A stretch of 64,000 nucleotides of DNA from Marivita geojedonensis (GTDB taxonomy: Bacteria; Pseudomonadota; Alphaproteobacteria; Rhodobacterales; Rhodobacteraceae), in the NCBI RefSeq assembly GCF_002115805.1, contig NZ_JFKC01000021.1:1-64000 (forward strand), in the 5' to 3' direction. Below, in pieces: positions 1-7,399 of this stretch (positions are counted from its first letter, which is position 1; each line of letters starts with the position of its first letter). The translations under genes were made by a program, and so were the position numbers. The notes below the pieces were generated by a model that saw only the letters and a program-made list of their open reading frames with translations, had not been told where the DNA came from and did no database searches.

Positions 1-527
1 ATCGCCCTGTTGCGATGTCCCGTTTCTGCCTCGGATCGATAGACAGATTCATCAATCGTCAACTCACGGCCAGCAAACGCGGAAAAAAGCTGAACCATAT
101 TGTCTATGCGGGCTTGATGCGTATCGCCGGGTGTAAGGGCCGATACCGCTATGGCGCCGGCATTGACCATCGGATTGAAGGGGCGATTGTTTTTCTGGTC
201 GAGAACAATGGAGTTGAATGCCTCGCCGGTTGGTTCAACGCCAACCCTCCTTAGCACCTTCTCCGAACCGAGCATTCTTAAGGCCGCGCCGTAAGAGAAG
301 GGCTTCGACACAGACTGGATCGAGAATTCGGTGGCATAATCTCCGATCGAGTAGACCTTGCCGTCGATCGTCGCAAAGGAGATCCCAAAACTTGATGGCG
401 ACGCCTTGGCTAGTTCCGGAATGTAACTTGCAACCTCACCTTCCTCGACACCAATGAGCGCTTCATGCAGCGTTTTGAGATAGAGCTCGAACGGGGAATA
501 ATCCTGAGCTAGCGGTTTGCCTGTCAT
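1..527 (-). CDS. glsA: Glutaminase A, N-terminal 175 residues (cut by window edge)
   Basis: Hydrolyses glutamine to glutamate and ammonia; serine-dependent beta-lactamase-like fold. Reading the minus strand from the ATG at 525-527 gives an uninterrupted frame to the window edge. It contains the family motifs SIQSVSKPF (the catalytic Ser-x-x-Lys), GVEPTGEAFNS, RPFNPMVNAGAI and ETGHRNRAI. About 175 of the roughly 305 residues of a single-domain glutaminase are visible. An AGGAC lies about 10 bases ahead of the start. Some alphaproteobacterial glutaminases carry C-terminal STAS and cyclic-nucleotide-binding domains; whether this one does cannot be seen, but the neighbours make it worth checking. 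The family is certain; the C-terminal half is unknown. Confidence 0.93.
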   Translation of the reverse strand, partial: MTGKPLAQDYSPFELYLKTLHEALIGVEEGEVASYIPELAKASPSSFGISFATIDGKVYSIGDYATEFSIQSVSKPFSYGAALRMLGSEKVLRRVGVEPTGEAFNSIVLDQKNNRPFNPMVNAGAIAVSALTPGDTHQARIDNMVQLFSAFAGRELTIDESVYRSEAETGHRNRA

Positions 528-917
528 TGCGATTAAGTCCTGAGGTGTGGTGGTTCCGCGCGCATTACACTTCAACGATTAACGGCTCTTCCGAAGCCTG
601 ACGCGAGGATTATCCTTCGGGCTATCGAAGCAAGCAAAAAAAAACTCGCCACCAAGCTGAGCTTCACAGGTATTTTGCAAGATTTTTGATCACATTGCGT
701 CAGCGTCACAGTGACTTTGGCTCTGCCTGTCCTGGCCGCAAGGTGGCGCCTTGACCTTGCGAAAAGTATCGAACGAGGCGCTCTCTTCTCGGCTCGACCG
801 GGCGATGCTAGCGCCCGTCGTCCTCAATTTCTGCCATGAAAAAGGCACGCGAAATGCTAAACGTCTTTGGCAGGCGGCTTCCCGCGGTCCCCCTTGATGC
901 GAAAGCAGGTATAGCCC
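528..917. other. Intergenic region upstream of glsA, no clear gene
   Basis: Region between the glutaminase start and the small ORF at 918. I see no convincing coding frame. It includes an A9 tract near 637-645 and an 11-bp odd-centred palindrome, GTCAC-A-GTGAC, at 705-715. The palindrome resembles a dyad operator, but nothing in the sequence says which protein would bind it. The glsA promoter must lie here. Confidence 0.5.
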
Positions 918-1070
918 ATGCTGATGGCTCAGAGTGATTTACTGATGTTGATTGAGGCGCGGCGCAGGGATGTTGTGTCGAAACAAAAGCAGTGCGTGGC
1001 TGACAAGGAGAACGGCAACTGTGGGAGCTCCTCCGAGGAACATGAAGAGCAACCGTTGACAGCGCTATGA
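918..1070 (+). CDS. Possible 50-residue ORF coupled to the cNMP gene
   Basis: ATG at 918 opens a 50-codon frame ending in TGA at 1068-1070, so its stop overlaps the ATG (1067) of the next gene as ATGA. An AGCAGGT stretch about nine bases upstream could serve as a ribosome binding site, whereas the next gene has no good one of its own, which would suit translational coupling. The peptide is hydrophilic, Lys/Glu-rich in its second half (KQKQCVADKENGNC), with no TM segment and no recognisable domain. It could equally be chance. Function unknown. Confidence 0.3.
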   Translation: MLMAQSDLLMLIEARRRDVVSKQKQCVADKENGNCGSSSEEHEEQPLTAL

Positions 1071-1699
1071 GTATGCCAATCATCGACATTATCGGGTTTA
1101 CCGCATCGGCACTCGTGTTTCTGACATTCTGCATGCGGACGCTGCTACCGCTGCGGCTGGTTGCCATAACGTCCAATATTTTCTTCATCGTGTATGGCTT
1201 CCTTGCCGATCTCGCCCCCATTCTCACGTTGCACCTTCTCCTTTTGCCAATGAATTTGTTTCGGACCGCACAACAGTTGCAGACCCGGCGGCGGATGCGT
1301 TCGGCTCTCTACAATGAACCAAACTTGGATTTTCTTTTGCCCTTATCCACGCGCGAGGACTTCGCCGACAACAAAGTTGTCTTCCACCGGGGCGACGCCG
1401 CCGACAAAATGTATGTCGTGGCTGATGGAAACGTCATTGTTGAGGATTTCGAGCAGACACTGCCCAAAGGATCTATCTTCGGGGAAGTTGCCTTTTTTAA
1501 GACGGATGCCAAAAGGACGGCAACTGTGCGGACCTCGGGCCCAACCACACTTGCCTGGATTGATCGGGAAACACTTATTCGTCTTTATCGGAATAATCCG
1601 GACTTCGCCCTTTTTCTGACCCGGCTCATGGTGACGCGCCTTGTGGAGAACGAGGAGAATGCGCTCAATGATCCGAAAAACGCAGGGAAAAACACATAA
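1067..1699 (+). CDS. Three-TM membrane protein with C-terminal cyclic-nucleotide-binding domain
   Basis: 210 residues. Residues 1-70 form about three hydrophobic segments (PIIDIIGFTASALVFLTFC, then VAITSNIFFIVYGF, then LTLHLLLLPMNLF), resembling small bacterial membrane modules of the YgjV/CBU_0592 type. Residues about 85-190 are a cNMP-binding beta-roll: MYVVADGNV, GSIFGEVAFF, then KRTATVR, which keeps the Glu and Arg that hold the ribose and cyclic phosphate in CRP-type sites. The protein is probably an inner-membrane cAMP or cGMP sensor. It converges on the nucleotide cyclase gene, an obvious ligand source. Transmembrane segments plus a cNMP domain resemble in outline the eukaryotic Popeye (POPDC) proteins, but homology is not claimed. 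The ATG at 1073 is an alternative start. Confidence 0.85.
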   Translation: MSMPIIDIIGFTASALVFLTFCMRTLLPLRLVAITSNIFFIVYGFLADLAPILTLHLLLLPMNLFRTAQQLQTRRRMRSALYNEPNLDFLLPLSTREDFADNKVVFHRGDAADKMYVVADGNVIVEDFEQTLPKGSIFGEVAFFKTDAKRTATVRTSGPTTLAWIDRETLIRLYRNNPDFALFLTRLMVTRLVENEENALNDPKNAGKNT

Positions 1700-1868
1700 C
1701 ACGCATCAGGAGCACGCGCTCGGGAGTGCCTTTGTTCCTGAGCTCAAGATATCTCCTGGATACTTGCCGCTCCCGGCTGTTTCGAGACAGATCATAATCC
1801 GGCTCCGGCATCCATTCCTTTATATGATCCGAGGAGGACAGGTAACTCAAGCCATGCGTTACCGGAGG

Positions 1869-4040
1869 TCACGATAATATAAAATCGCTTCTCCGGAGCG
1901 ACATGGCTTCATAGAATGCAGGAAGACCTGGCTCCACCCGACGGCTGAGCTCGGCACAGTGCACAAACAGTTGATCCATATCCGTTTGCCCCTTTCGGAT
2001 ACACGACATCAAGTCCGAATGTGCCTTCAAAAGTGTAACAAACGCCTCGCTTGCGGCGACCTCATCCCCTCCAACCAAGGCATGTAACGTCAGTCGGGAC
2101 GATTTTCCTTTCAGGGCAATATCACCCGCTTCAAGAGTTGCAAGCTGACCATTGGCTGCCTTAGCCATTTCTTCGGAGATCACGATATCATATGCCAGCG
2201 CGCGACAGCTTGCCTCAATCCGCGCAGAAATGTTAACAGTGTCGCCGATCGCCGTATAGTTGAAACGTTGTCGCGATCCAATATTGCCCACGCAGGCAGG
2301 CCCCGTGGCACAGCCAATGGCGAGAGAAATGGGCGCGCGACTCTCCATAATGGGGTCTTTGTTAAATGCAGAAAGCGCTTGGCGCATTTTCAATGCAGCC
2401 ATGGCGGCGTGCCTTTCATGGTTATCAAGCGGCAAAGGCGCGTTCCAGAACGCCATGATCGAGTCACCGATAAACTTGTCGATTGTCCCCTTTTCAGCGA
2501 GGATCTCATCGCCTAAATGGGAAAATAACGCATTGAGAACATTCACCAATTCCGGTGGCGACATAGTTTCGCTCAGTGGTGTGAAGTTCCGAATGTCACA
2601 AAACAAGACTGTGACCTCGCGATTTTCTCCTCCAAGCTCAACGGAACCACCACTCGCCTCGATCTTATGCAGCACTTCGGGAGCAACATATTGTGCAAAT
2701 GACCTGCGTATGATCCGCTTTTCACGATCAGTCACAATATACTGGTAGGCAACGAGTAGTCCAAAATTCACAACGCCGACCGCCAGCGGAAACCCGGAGT
2801 CAAACAGGACCCCGTGTCTTTGGAACGCGATCCAGCTTCCCATCAGTACAACCAAAGCCGCAGCCCCCCCTGCAGCGAGGGAGGGAATTGGACCGGAAAC
2901 CGACATCATCAGTGACACGATCAGACCCAAAGCAACAATCGCCAAGACCTCAATTCCTGCGACAAGATCGGAGCGGAAAAGACCGTCCTCCAACAGAATC
3001 TGCTCAAGAATCTGCGCGTGGATGGATACTCCCGGTACATTTTCACCCAGCGAGGTGCTGCGGATATCCAGAAGCCCAGCCGCGGAGGTTCCGACAAACA
3101 CAATGTGGCCCTCAATAAGCTCGCGCACTGCCGCGTGTTCCTGGGTGTTTAGGACAACATGAGCAGGAACGTAGAGAGATGGATGATCGTGTCGGTACCG
3201 CACCCATATCTCTGCTTGGTCCGAGGTCGGGATTGTATATCCACCAACACCGATAGATTGCACAGCTCCGGGAACACCCGGGATACCCTCGACAAAGAAG
3301 GTGGTTTCCCCTAGCGCCAATCGAAGCGCCTCAAGTGATAGTGTCGGCAGCGGACCGTTTGGTGTCATCCAAAAAAGTGGAACTTTGCGAACGACACCGC
3401 CAGACATTTGTGGTGACACGTTAATGTTAGCTATACCAGCTGCGGCTGAGGCAAGCGGTGGTGCCAACCCAGTGAGTACAGGAACAGAATACAAAGCAGC
3501 TGTGGGTTGCTCTCCAATCTCCACAACACCTGCTTTCGATTGAATGTTCTCGGGCGTCTCTCCGCCCAGACGGGATGCAACGCCTAAGACGACGGGTAAT
3601 CCCCGAATTGATTCGGCAAAAATCTCGTCGTTATCCACCCGGCCCCAACCTTCCTGATCCTGAACCATCTCGGCCAGTCTGGGGTCACTCAATAATCTGG
3701 CGGGCGAATATCGATCCGGTTCTGCGAACAGGATGTCAAAAACGATTGTGGCTGCTCCTAACTCCATGAGTTCTTGGGCCAAACGAGCAACTTCCGTTCT
3801 CGGCCATGGCCATTGACCAATTGTACCAAGGCTTTGCTCATCAATGTCGATAACACGTATTGGAAGATCACTGACTTCTCGAGGGGAGAGCCTTTGGAGC
3901 TGATCAAAATACCAATATCGTAAGTCTTGAATGGGCTGCGGATCCAAGAATCGAAGACCGACGCCGAAGGTTACTAGGGCAAAACCAAGGAGAAACAATA
4001 AGCCCCCCGGACGTCGCGTTATCGACCCTTTAGACTGCAT
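1869..4040 (-). CDS. CHASE2-domain adenylate/guanylate cyclase (class III)
   Basis: 723 residues. One N-terminal TM segment (GGLLFLLGFALVTFGVGL) is followed by an extracytoplasmic CHASE2 sensor (about 35-350), a cluster of TM segments (about 355-440) and a cytoplasmic class III cyclase domain (about 470-650). The two metal-binding aspartates are in LFCDIRNFT and KFIGDSIMAFW. The Lys before FIGD and the Thr in YTAIGDTVN are the residues usually found in adenine-specific enzymes, so cAMP is the likely product, by inference. It sits 131 bp downstream of the fecR-like gene on the same strand, a pairing often seen for CHASE2 cyclases. Several cNMP-domain proteins are encoded nearby. ATG start at 4040; length is normal for the family. 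Confidence 0.95.
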   Translation of the reverse strand: MQSKGSITRRPGGLLFLLGFALVTFGVGLRFLDPQPIQDLRYWYFDQLQRLSPREVSDLPIRVIDIDEQSLGTIGQWPWPRTEVARLAQELMELGAATIVFDILFAEPDRYSPARLLSDPRLAEMVQDQEGWGRVDNDEIFAESIRGLPVVLGVASRLGGETPENIQSKAGVVEIGEQPTAALYSVPVLTGLAPPLASAAAGIANINVSPQMSGGVVRKVPLFWMTPNGPLPTLSLEALRLALGETTFFVEGIPGVPGAVQSIGVGGYTIPTSDQAEIWVRYRHDHPSLYVPAHVVLNTQEHAAVRELIEGHIVFVGTSAAGLLDIRSTSLGENVPGVSIHAQILEQILLEDGLFRSDLVAGIEVLAIVALGLIVSLMMSVSGPIPSLAAGGAAALVVLMGSWIAFQRHGVLFDSGFPLAVGVVNFGLLVAYQYIVTDREKRIIRRSFAQYVAPEVLHKIEASGGSVELGGENREVTVLFCDIRNFTPLSETMSPPELVNVLNALFSHLGDEILAEKGTIDKFIGDSIMAFWNAPLPLDNHERHAAMAALKMRQALSAFNKDPIMESRAPISLAIGCATGPACVGNIGSRQRFNYTAIGDTVNISARIEASCRALAYDIVISEEMAKAANGQLATLEAGDIALKGKSSRLTLHALVGGDEVAASEAFVTLLKAHSDLMSCIRKGQTDMDQLFVHCAELSRRVEPGLPAFYEAMSLRRSDFILS

Positions 4041-4171
4041 CCCCGCCGACCTGACAGATCTGAAAGAACCAGCCTACAAAAGCCCGTCTCATCTTCATCT
4101 CCGTACGGAATATCATGTCGCCAACTGATCTCACTTGCATTTTTTGAATCGTGCCCTCTGCAACGGAATCC

Positions 4172-5407
4172 TCACGGCCTATTCGATTTCCCTTTGGAAT
4201 TTGAGTTTCCATTTGAGTTTGCATTGTCAGGACCAGTCGCCGGCCGACCTCTATCTCCCGATTGGCCAGGGGGATCAAGCCGAGTTTGACCAGGGGCATC
4301 AGCGCGATTACCAGGACCTTGACCTTTACCTGTTCCAAGACCCGCCTGGCCTTGACTTATGTCATTTCCTCGTCCGTCGCTCGGCCCTGTCGGTCCACTT
4401 TGACCCGGGAAAGTACCGGTCGGAGGCTCGGGCTGCGGCGCAGGTGGCTCGGGCTGCGGCGCAGGTGGCTCGGGCTGCGGCGCAGGTGGTTCCGGACGCG
4501 GCGCAGGTGGTTCCGGACGCGGCGCAGGTGGTTCCGGACGCGGCGCAGGTGGTTCCGGACGCGGCGCAGGTGGTTCCGGACGCGGCGCAGGTGGTTCCGG
4601 ACGCGGTGCAGGTGGCTGCGAGGCCTCGTTTGCAGGTTGAAGCGCCGGCGGCGGCGGTTCCTGATTTTGAGATGGCGCTCGCGCCTGGCGTGTCCGCTCC
4701 TCTTGCCGAATACGAACCTGGCGGAAGTGGTCGCCGCAGGACCGGGTGTTAGTGTGAAACGCCGGATTCAAATTTTGCTGTGAAAGGATAAATGGAAACC
4801 GTGTTTGCAATATACGCAATGCTTCTTGGGGTGTGTCAGGGACAGCGACGCCACGTCGACGCTCGGTTCTCACTAGCGTGCACCGACCAGAAATATCCGC
4901 GTAGCGCTGTCCCGAAAACAGAGTTCTGCCGCCGACATACATTCGGACAGTTCCAGAAAATATGGCAAGCTCGGTCTCTCTTTGAGGGGCAATGGCAAAA
5001 TCGAAGGCTGTCCCGCGAATGCCCATGGTCGCCGTTGGCGTGGTGATTTCATAAGCGTCCCGCCGGCTTTTCCCGGAAATGAAACGGAAGCTTCCTTGAA
5101 CGGTACTGATGGCAAACCGGCTGGCCCTGTTACGGCGTTGAAGAAGGTCGGTGTTGATTTCGAGCTGCGAATTCGGACCGATTGCCATCTTCGTATCATC
5201 TGCAAAGATAATTTGGACAACTCCGGACCCGTCGGTTCGAATTTGGTCGCCATTATTTACGGCGACGCCGCTTCTCATTCGATACGTCTTGCCCCCAGAG
5301 ACCAGAGTTGCCCCCTGTACGACATCCACAGCTGTGCCAATATTGGCCAGAGCGGCTGATGCGGCGGCGATAAAGACGACCGACGCCGCGATTATCAATT
5401 TGGACAT
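4172..5407 (-). CDS. FecR-domain exported protein with PPAPRPE repeats
   Basis: 411 residues. A Sec signal peptide (MSKLIIAASVVFIAAASAALA) precedes a FecR domain at about 25-170: an IRTDGSGVVQIIFADDTKMAIGP-type strand and ITTPTATMGIRGTAFD, typical of this periplasmic fold. A linker follows, then nine seven-residue proline-rich units (six with Arg, three with Gln), then a Gly/Asn/Ser-rich tail. The longer reading from 5428 would begin with GTG and spoil the signal peptide, so the ATG at 5407 is preferred. It lies upstream of the cyclase on the same strand and could hand an envelope signal to the CHASE2 sensor; that role is inference. This is not a FecI/FecR sigma-factor pair, as no ECF sigma factor gene is present. 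Confidence 0.88.
   Translation of the reverse strand: MSKLIIAASVVFIAAASAALANIGTAVDVVQGATLVSGGKTYRMRSGVAVNNGDQIRTDGSGVVQIIFADDTKMAIGPNSQLEINTDLLQRRNRASRFAISTVQGSFRFISGKSRRDAYEITTPTATMGIRGTAFDFAIAPQRETELAIFSGTVRMYVGGRTLFSGQRYADISGRCTLVRTERRRGVAVPDTPQEALRILQTRFPFILSQQNLNPAFHTNTRSCGDHFRQVRIRQEERTRQARAPSQNQEPPPPALQPANEASQPPAPRPEPPAPRPEPPAPRPEPPAPRPEPPAPRPEPPAPRPEPPAPQPEPPAPQPEPPAPQPEPPTGTFPGQSGPTGPSDGRGNDISQGQAGLGTGKGQGPGNRADAPGQTRLDPPGQSGDRGRPATGPDNANSNGNSNSKGKSNRP
4423..4614 (-). repeat. Tandem 21-bp repeats encoding PRPEPPA / PQPEPPA
   Basis: Nine head-to-tail 21-bp units inside the fecR-like gene. Six nearly identical units encode PRPEPPA and three encode PQPEPPA, and the boundary between the two types is sharp. 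The near-identity at DNA level, including third positions, indicates recent expansion by slippage or recombination. The encoded segment is an extended, charged polyproline linker such as those that span periplasm or cell wall. Copy number may vary between strains. Confidence 0.95.
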
Positions 5408-5729
5408 AGAAATAAACACTGGTGTCACCCCAGCTCAGAAAAGTTAAGGGTAAGAGAGTTGACCGAATAACAATAAAAAACCGCGGCAGATACATTTACC
5501 CGTTGCCGACACTCGAAGTGTGCTTGACCCTGGGTAAATTAAGCAAGCTCTATGTTCGAAGATTTTGAAAAATGCACTTTCAATCGGAGTCTTCAATCAA
5601 ATGTTGCCACAATGTTCACTTCTTGTCTGCAGTCCCGGAATTGGCACATCCGACACGACGTCTGACCGAATCAGCCACGAGCAGCCAAGTCTTCCCTTCT
5701 AGTCGCAGCTCAGAAGACGGGCTGATACC
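5408..5729. other. Upstream region of the FecR gene, no gene seen
   Basis: No convincing coding frame. The minus-strand leader of the fecR-like gene holds an interrupted inverted repeat: TTTACCC at 5495-5501 pairs with GGGTAAA at 5532-5538 and encloses a small ACACT-CGA-AGTGT hairpin at 5509-5521. This could be an operator or an RNA structure; its role is unknown. The DUF3307 operon ends at the right side. Confidence 0.45.
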
Positions 5730-6110
5730 TCAGGCCAAGAGCAGGGCACCTACGAGGATTCCCAAGTAAGTCACCTGATGCGCGTATTGATCCACTCCTG
5801 TGAGCACCCAGAATTTCCATTGCCTGGGGTCGGCGTCCAAACGCTTCACACTCCAGTCCTTAAACCAGTCAATGTGGTAGTGTATGACAAACTCCGATAC
5901 CGCAATGATCAGAACAGTGGCGAAAGAAATTGGGGCGAGAAGCAAGATAGCAGCCGTGAACAACGCATGTTCGCCGGCATGGACCAGACCTCCCGGGTGA
6001 CCATAGGTTCCTTTGCCCTCGACAATCCAAGCGGATTGGAGAATGAAATCTACAATGAGATGCTTGGTCTGAAGCAAGGCCAGTATCAGAAAGATCATCC
6101 CGACGGTCAT
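5730..6110 (-). CDS. DUF3307 family membrane protein
   Basis: 126 residues, mostly hydrophobic, with about four TM segments. It carries the family pattern KHLIVDFILQ, then GTYGHPGGLVHAGEHALFT with two intramembrane histidines, then IHYHIDWFKDW. The molecular function of DUF3307 proteins is not established. ATG at 6110 is chosen; an upstream in-frame TTG at 6119 is possible. Seven codons with their own GAGG-type ribosome binding site end in a TGA that overlaps this ATG (see 6107-6130), suggesting coupled initiation. It is the last gene of a three-gene minus-strand set with the cNMP-like and small membrane genes. Confidence 0.85.
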   Translation of the reverse strand: MTVGMIFLILALLQTKHLIVDFILQSAWIVEGKGTYGHPGGLVHAGEHALFTAAILLLAPISFATVLIIAVSEFVIHYHIDWFKDWSVKRLDADPRQWKFWVLTGVDQYAHQVTYLGILVGALLLA

Positions 6111-6130
6111 TGGATCCAACGGGCCGACAT
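6107..6130 (-). other. Micro-ORF (MSARWIQ) overlapping the DUF3307 start
   Basis: On the minus strand an ATG at 6128-6130, five bases after GAGG, reads seven codons to a TGA at 6107-6109. This stop overlaps the DUF3307 ATG (6108-6110) as ATGA. The arrangement could couple initiation or act as a short regulatory uORF. It could also mark a one-base change that moved an original start out of frame. Confidence 0.4.
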
Positions 6131-6192
6131 GTTAACCTCGTATTTCAGGCCCATCGCAGAATGGCGGAAGTTGCAAATATAGGTGTCACGGC

Positions 6193-6618
6193 TCATTGCT
6201 GATTTGATCCCTGCGCCGTCCGGTTCGGCAAGTGGTTGTTCGCTTCGACCAGTTTTGATTTGGTCGCGTTGACAAGATACTGATTGATACTCCAGCGGAA
6301 TTCATTTTCGGTCCTGCAGATTTTGCTCAGCGTGTCGCTCGAAATCAAAAAAAGTCGCGACGGATCTTTGATCTGCACCATTGCCATCGCGGGTTGACCG
6401 CACAGTACCCCTATTTCACCCATAAAACTACGCTTGATCTCGGCAAGTGCGTTTCCGCGCACACTCACTGTCGCATCCTCACAGGCCAAGTAGCGCAACG
6501 CCGTGAACTTAGCCTCTTCTTCAGTCAGCAGCGTCCCCGAGGCCACATCTGCCCATACACCTGCGTTGAGAAATCTCCGGGCGAGTGAGAGCGTCATGTC
6601 GCTTGGGGCATCATCCAC
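6193..6618 (-). CDS. Cyclic-nucleotide-binding-like protein, degenerate pocket
   Basis: 141 residues, soluble. The middle (about 40-110) fits the beta-roll of a cNMP-binding domain: YLACEDATVSVRGNALAEI, then FMGEIGVLCGQPAMAMVQI, then SRLFLISSDTLSKI. The Gly-Glu of the phosphate-binding cassette is kept, but the Arg that contacts the cyclic phosphate is replaced (PAMAMV where the neighbours have RTA), so cyclic nucleotide binding is doubtful. A GTG start at 6618 follows a strong GGAGGA nine bases upstream. It lies 29 bp downstream of the small membrane gene. The two together look like a split version of the fused membrane-cNMP protein at 1067-1699. Confidence 0.7.
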   Translation of the reverse strand: MDDAPSDMTLSLARRFLNAGVWADVASGTLLTEEEAKFTALRYLACEDATVSVRGNALAEIKRSFMGEIGVLCGQPAMAMVQIKDPSRLFLISSDTLSKICRTENEFRWSINQYLVNATKSKLVEANNHLPNRTAQGSNQQ

Positions 6619-6647
6619 CGCGCGCGCTCCTCCGCGCTAAATCTCAA

Positions 6648-6908
6648 TCACGCATCAAATCGAATAATGCGACCTATCCCAAACAAACTAATAACGATCA
6701 ACATCGTTTGAATGATAGCGGAGGACCGGCTGAATGATTGGGAGAGGCTGAAGAATTCCGGGCCATCGGCGGTGAGATATACCGCCGGATAAATATAGCC
6801 GGAGATGCGAACCAACCCACCATGCAGCAAGAAATCCGACGCGATGTACAACACGACACCCAAAAGGCCAGCCACCTCAAGGACTGATTGGTTGTTTAAA
6901 CCGCTCAC
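6648..6908 (-). CDS. Small three-TM membrane protein (CBU_0592-like)
   Basis: 86 residues with about three hydrophobic segments: VLEVAGLLGVVLYIASDFLL, ISGYIYPAVYLTADG and AIIQTMLIVISLFGIGRII. The layout matches the small membrane domain known as CBU_0592-like, which has no assigned biochemical function. GTG start at 6908 with only a weak ribosome binding site. First gene of the minus-strand operon with the cNMP-like and DUF3307 genes. Probably the membrane anchor of the next protein; this is inference from gene order and from the fused homologue-like gene at 1067. Confidence 0.7.
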   Translation of the reverse strand: MSGLNNQSVLEVAGLLGVVLYIASDFLLHGGLVRISGYIYPAVYLTADGPEFFSLSQSFSRSSAIIQTMLIVISLFGIGRIIRFDA

Positions 6909-7399
6909 GACCTATTGCCTAGCATCAGAACAAGGAGCGAGAAAACGTATTTTCAGTCTTCATGCAAACGACACATCGCCTTGCCATCGGAAATTTCAAC
7001 CAACCCGGCTTGAGACGATGTTGTCTGCCGATACAGAACCTTTTGCGGTTTGCGGTGCTTTGTCTCAGGAAAGCTTCGTCTGTGGGGCGCCAAGATAAAC
7101 TGCGAACACACGAAGCAGCCTGAATTATGTAGAGTTTGACAGGTTTTGCTTGCTGGACCAAATTGATGTGGCCAGTGTTTCAGAGCCAAACAAGCGTCAA
7201 CTCTCTTCGATGGCAAAGATAGAGATAAAGGAAGCCAAGGGGACTCTCGTCGACAATGACAGCGAATCCTGAACATGGTTGATCGCCGCGCCGAGACCCG
7301 CGAGTCCCTCGTTATTGGTCTTGGACATTGGGGCCCTGCCCCAGAAGCGCCTCATTCATCCAGCCGCCAGAACAAGGCAGGTATCAGGAACATCATGGA
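6909..7399. other. Divergent intergenic region between membrane operon and SulP gene
   Basis: About 490 bp holding the promoters for two divergent units. The minus-strand open frames here have atypical, Cys/His/Arg-rich composition and match nothing known. A plus-strand frame of about 55 codons ends with TGA near 7272 and contains only one internal ATG (MAKIEIKEAKG); it may be a small or decayed gene, but I cannot support it. No RNA gene recognised. Confidence 0.4.

Noticed and set aside
4423-4614. Possible CRISPR array
   Set aside because: Repeats are contiguous 21-bp coding units without spacers.
4135-4752. Plus-strand frame with DAAQVVP-type repeats
   Set aside because: Reverse reading of the PRPEPPA repeat array of the FecR gene; the minus-strand reading has a signal peptide and FecR domain.
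4172-5407. FecI-FecR iron signalling pair
   Set aside because: No ECF sigma factor gene or TonB receptor nearby; the FecR domain is paired with a CHASE2 cyclase.
6953-7276. 107-residue minus-strand frame in the intergenic region
   Set aside because: Cys/His/Arg-rich composition, no recognised domain, no ribosome binding site.
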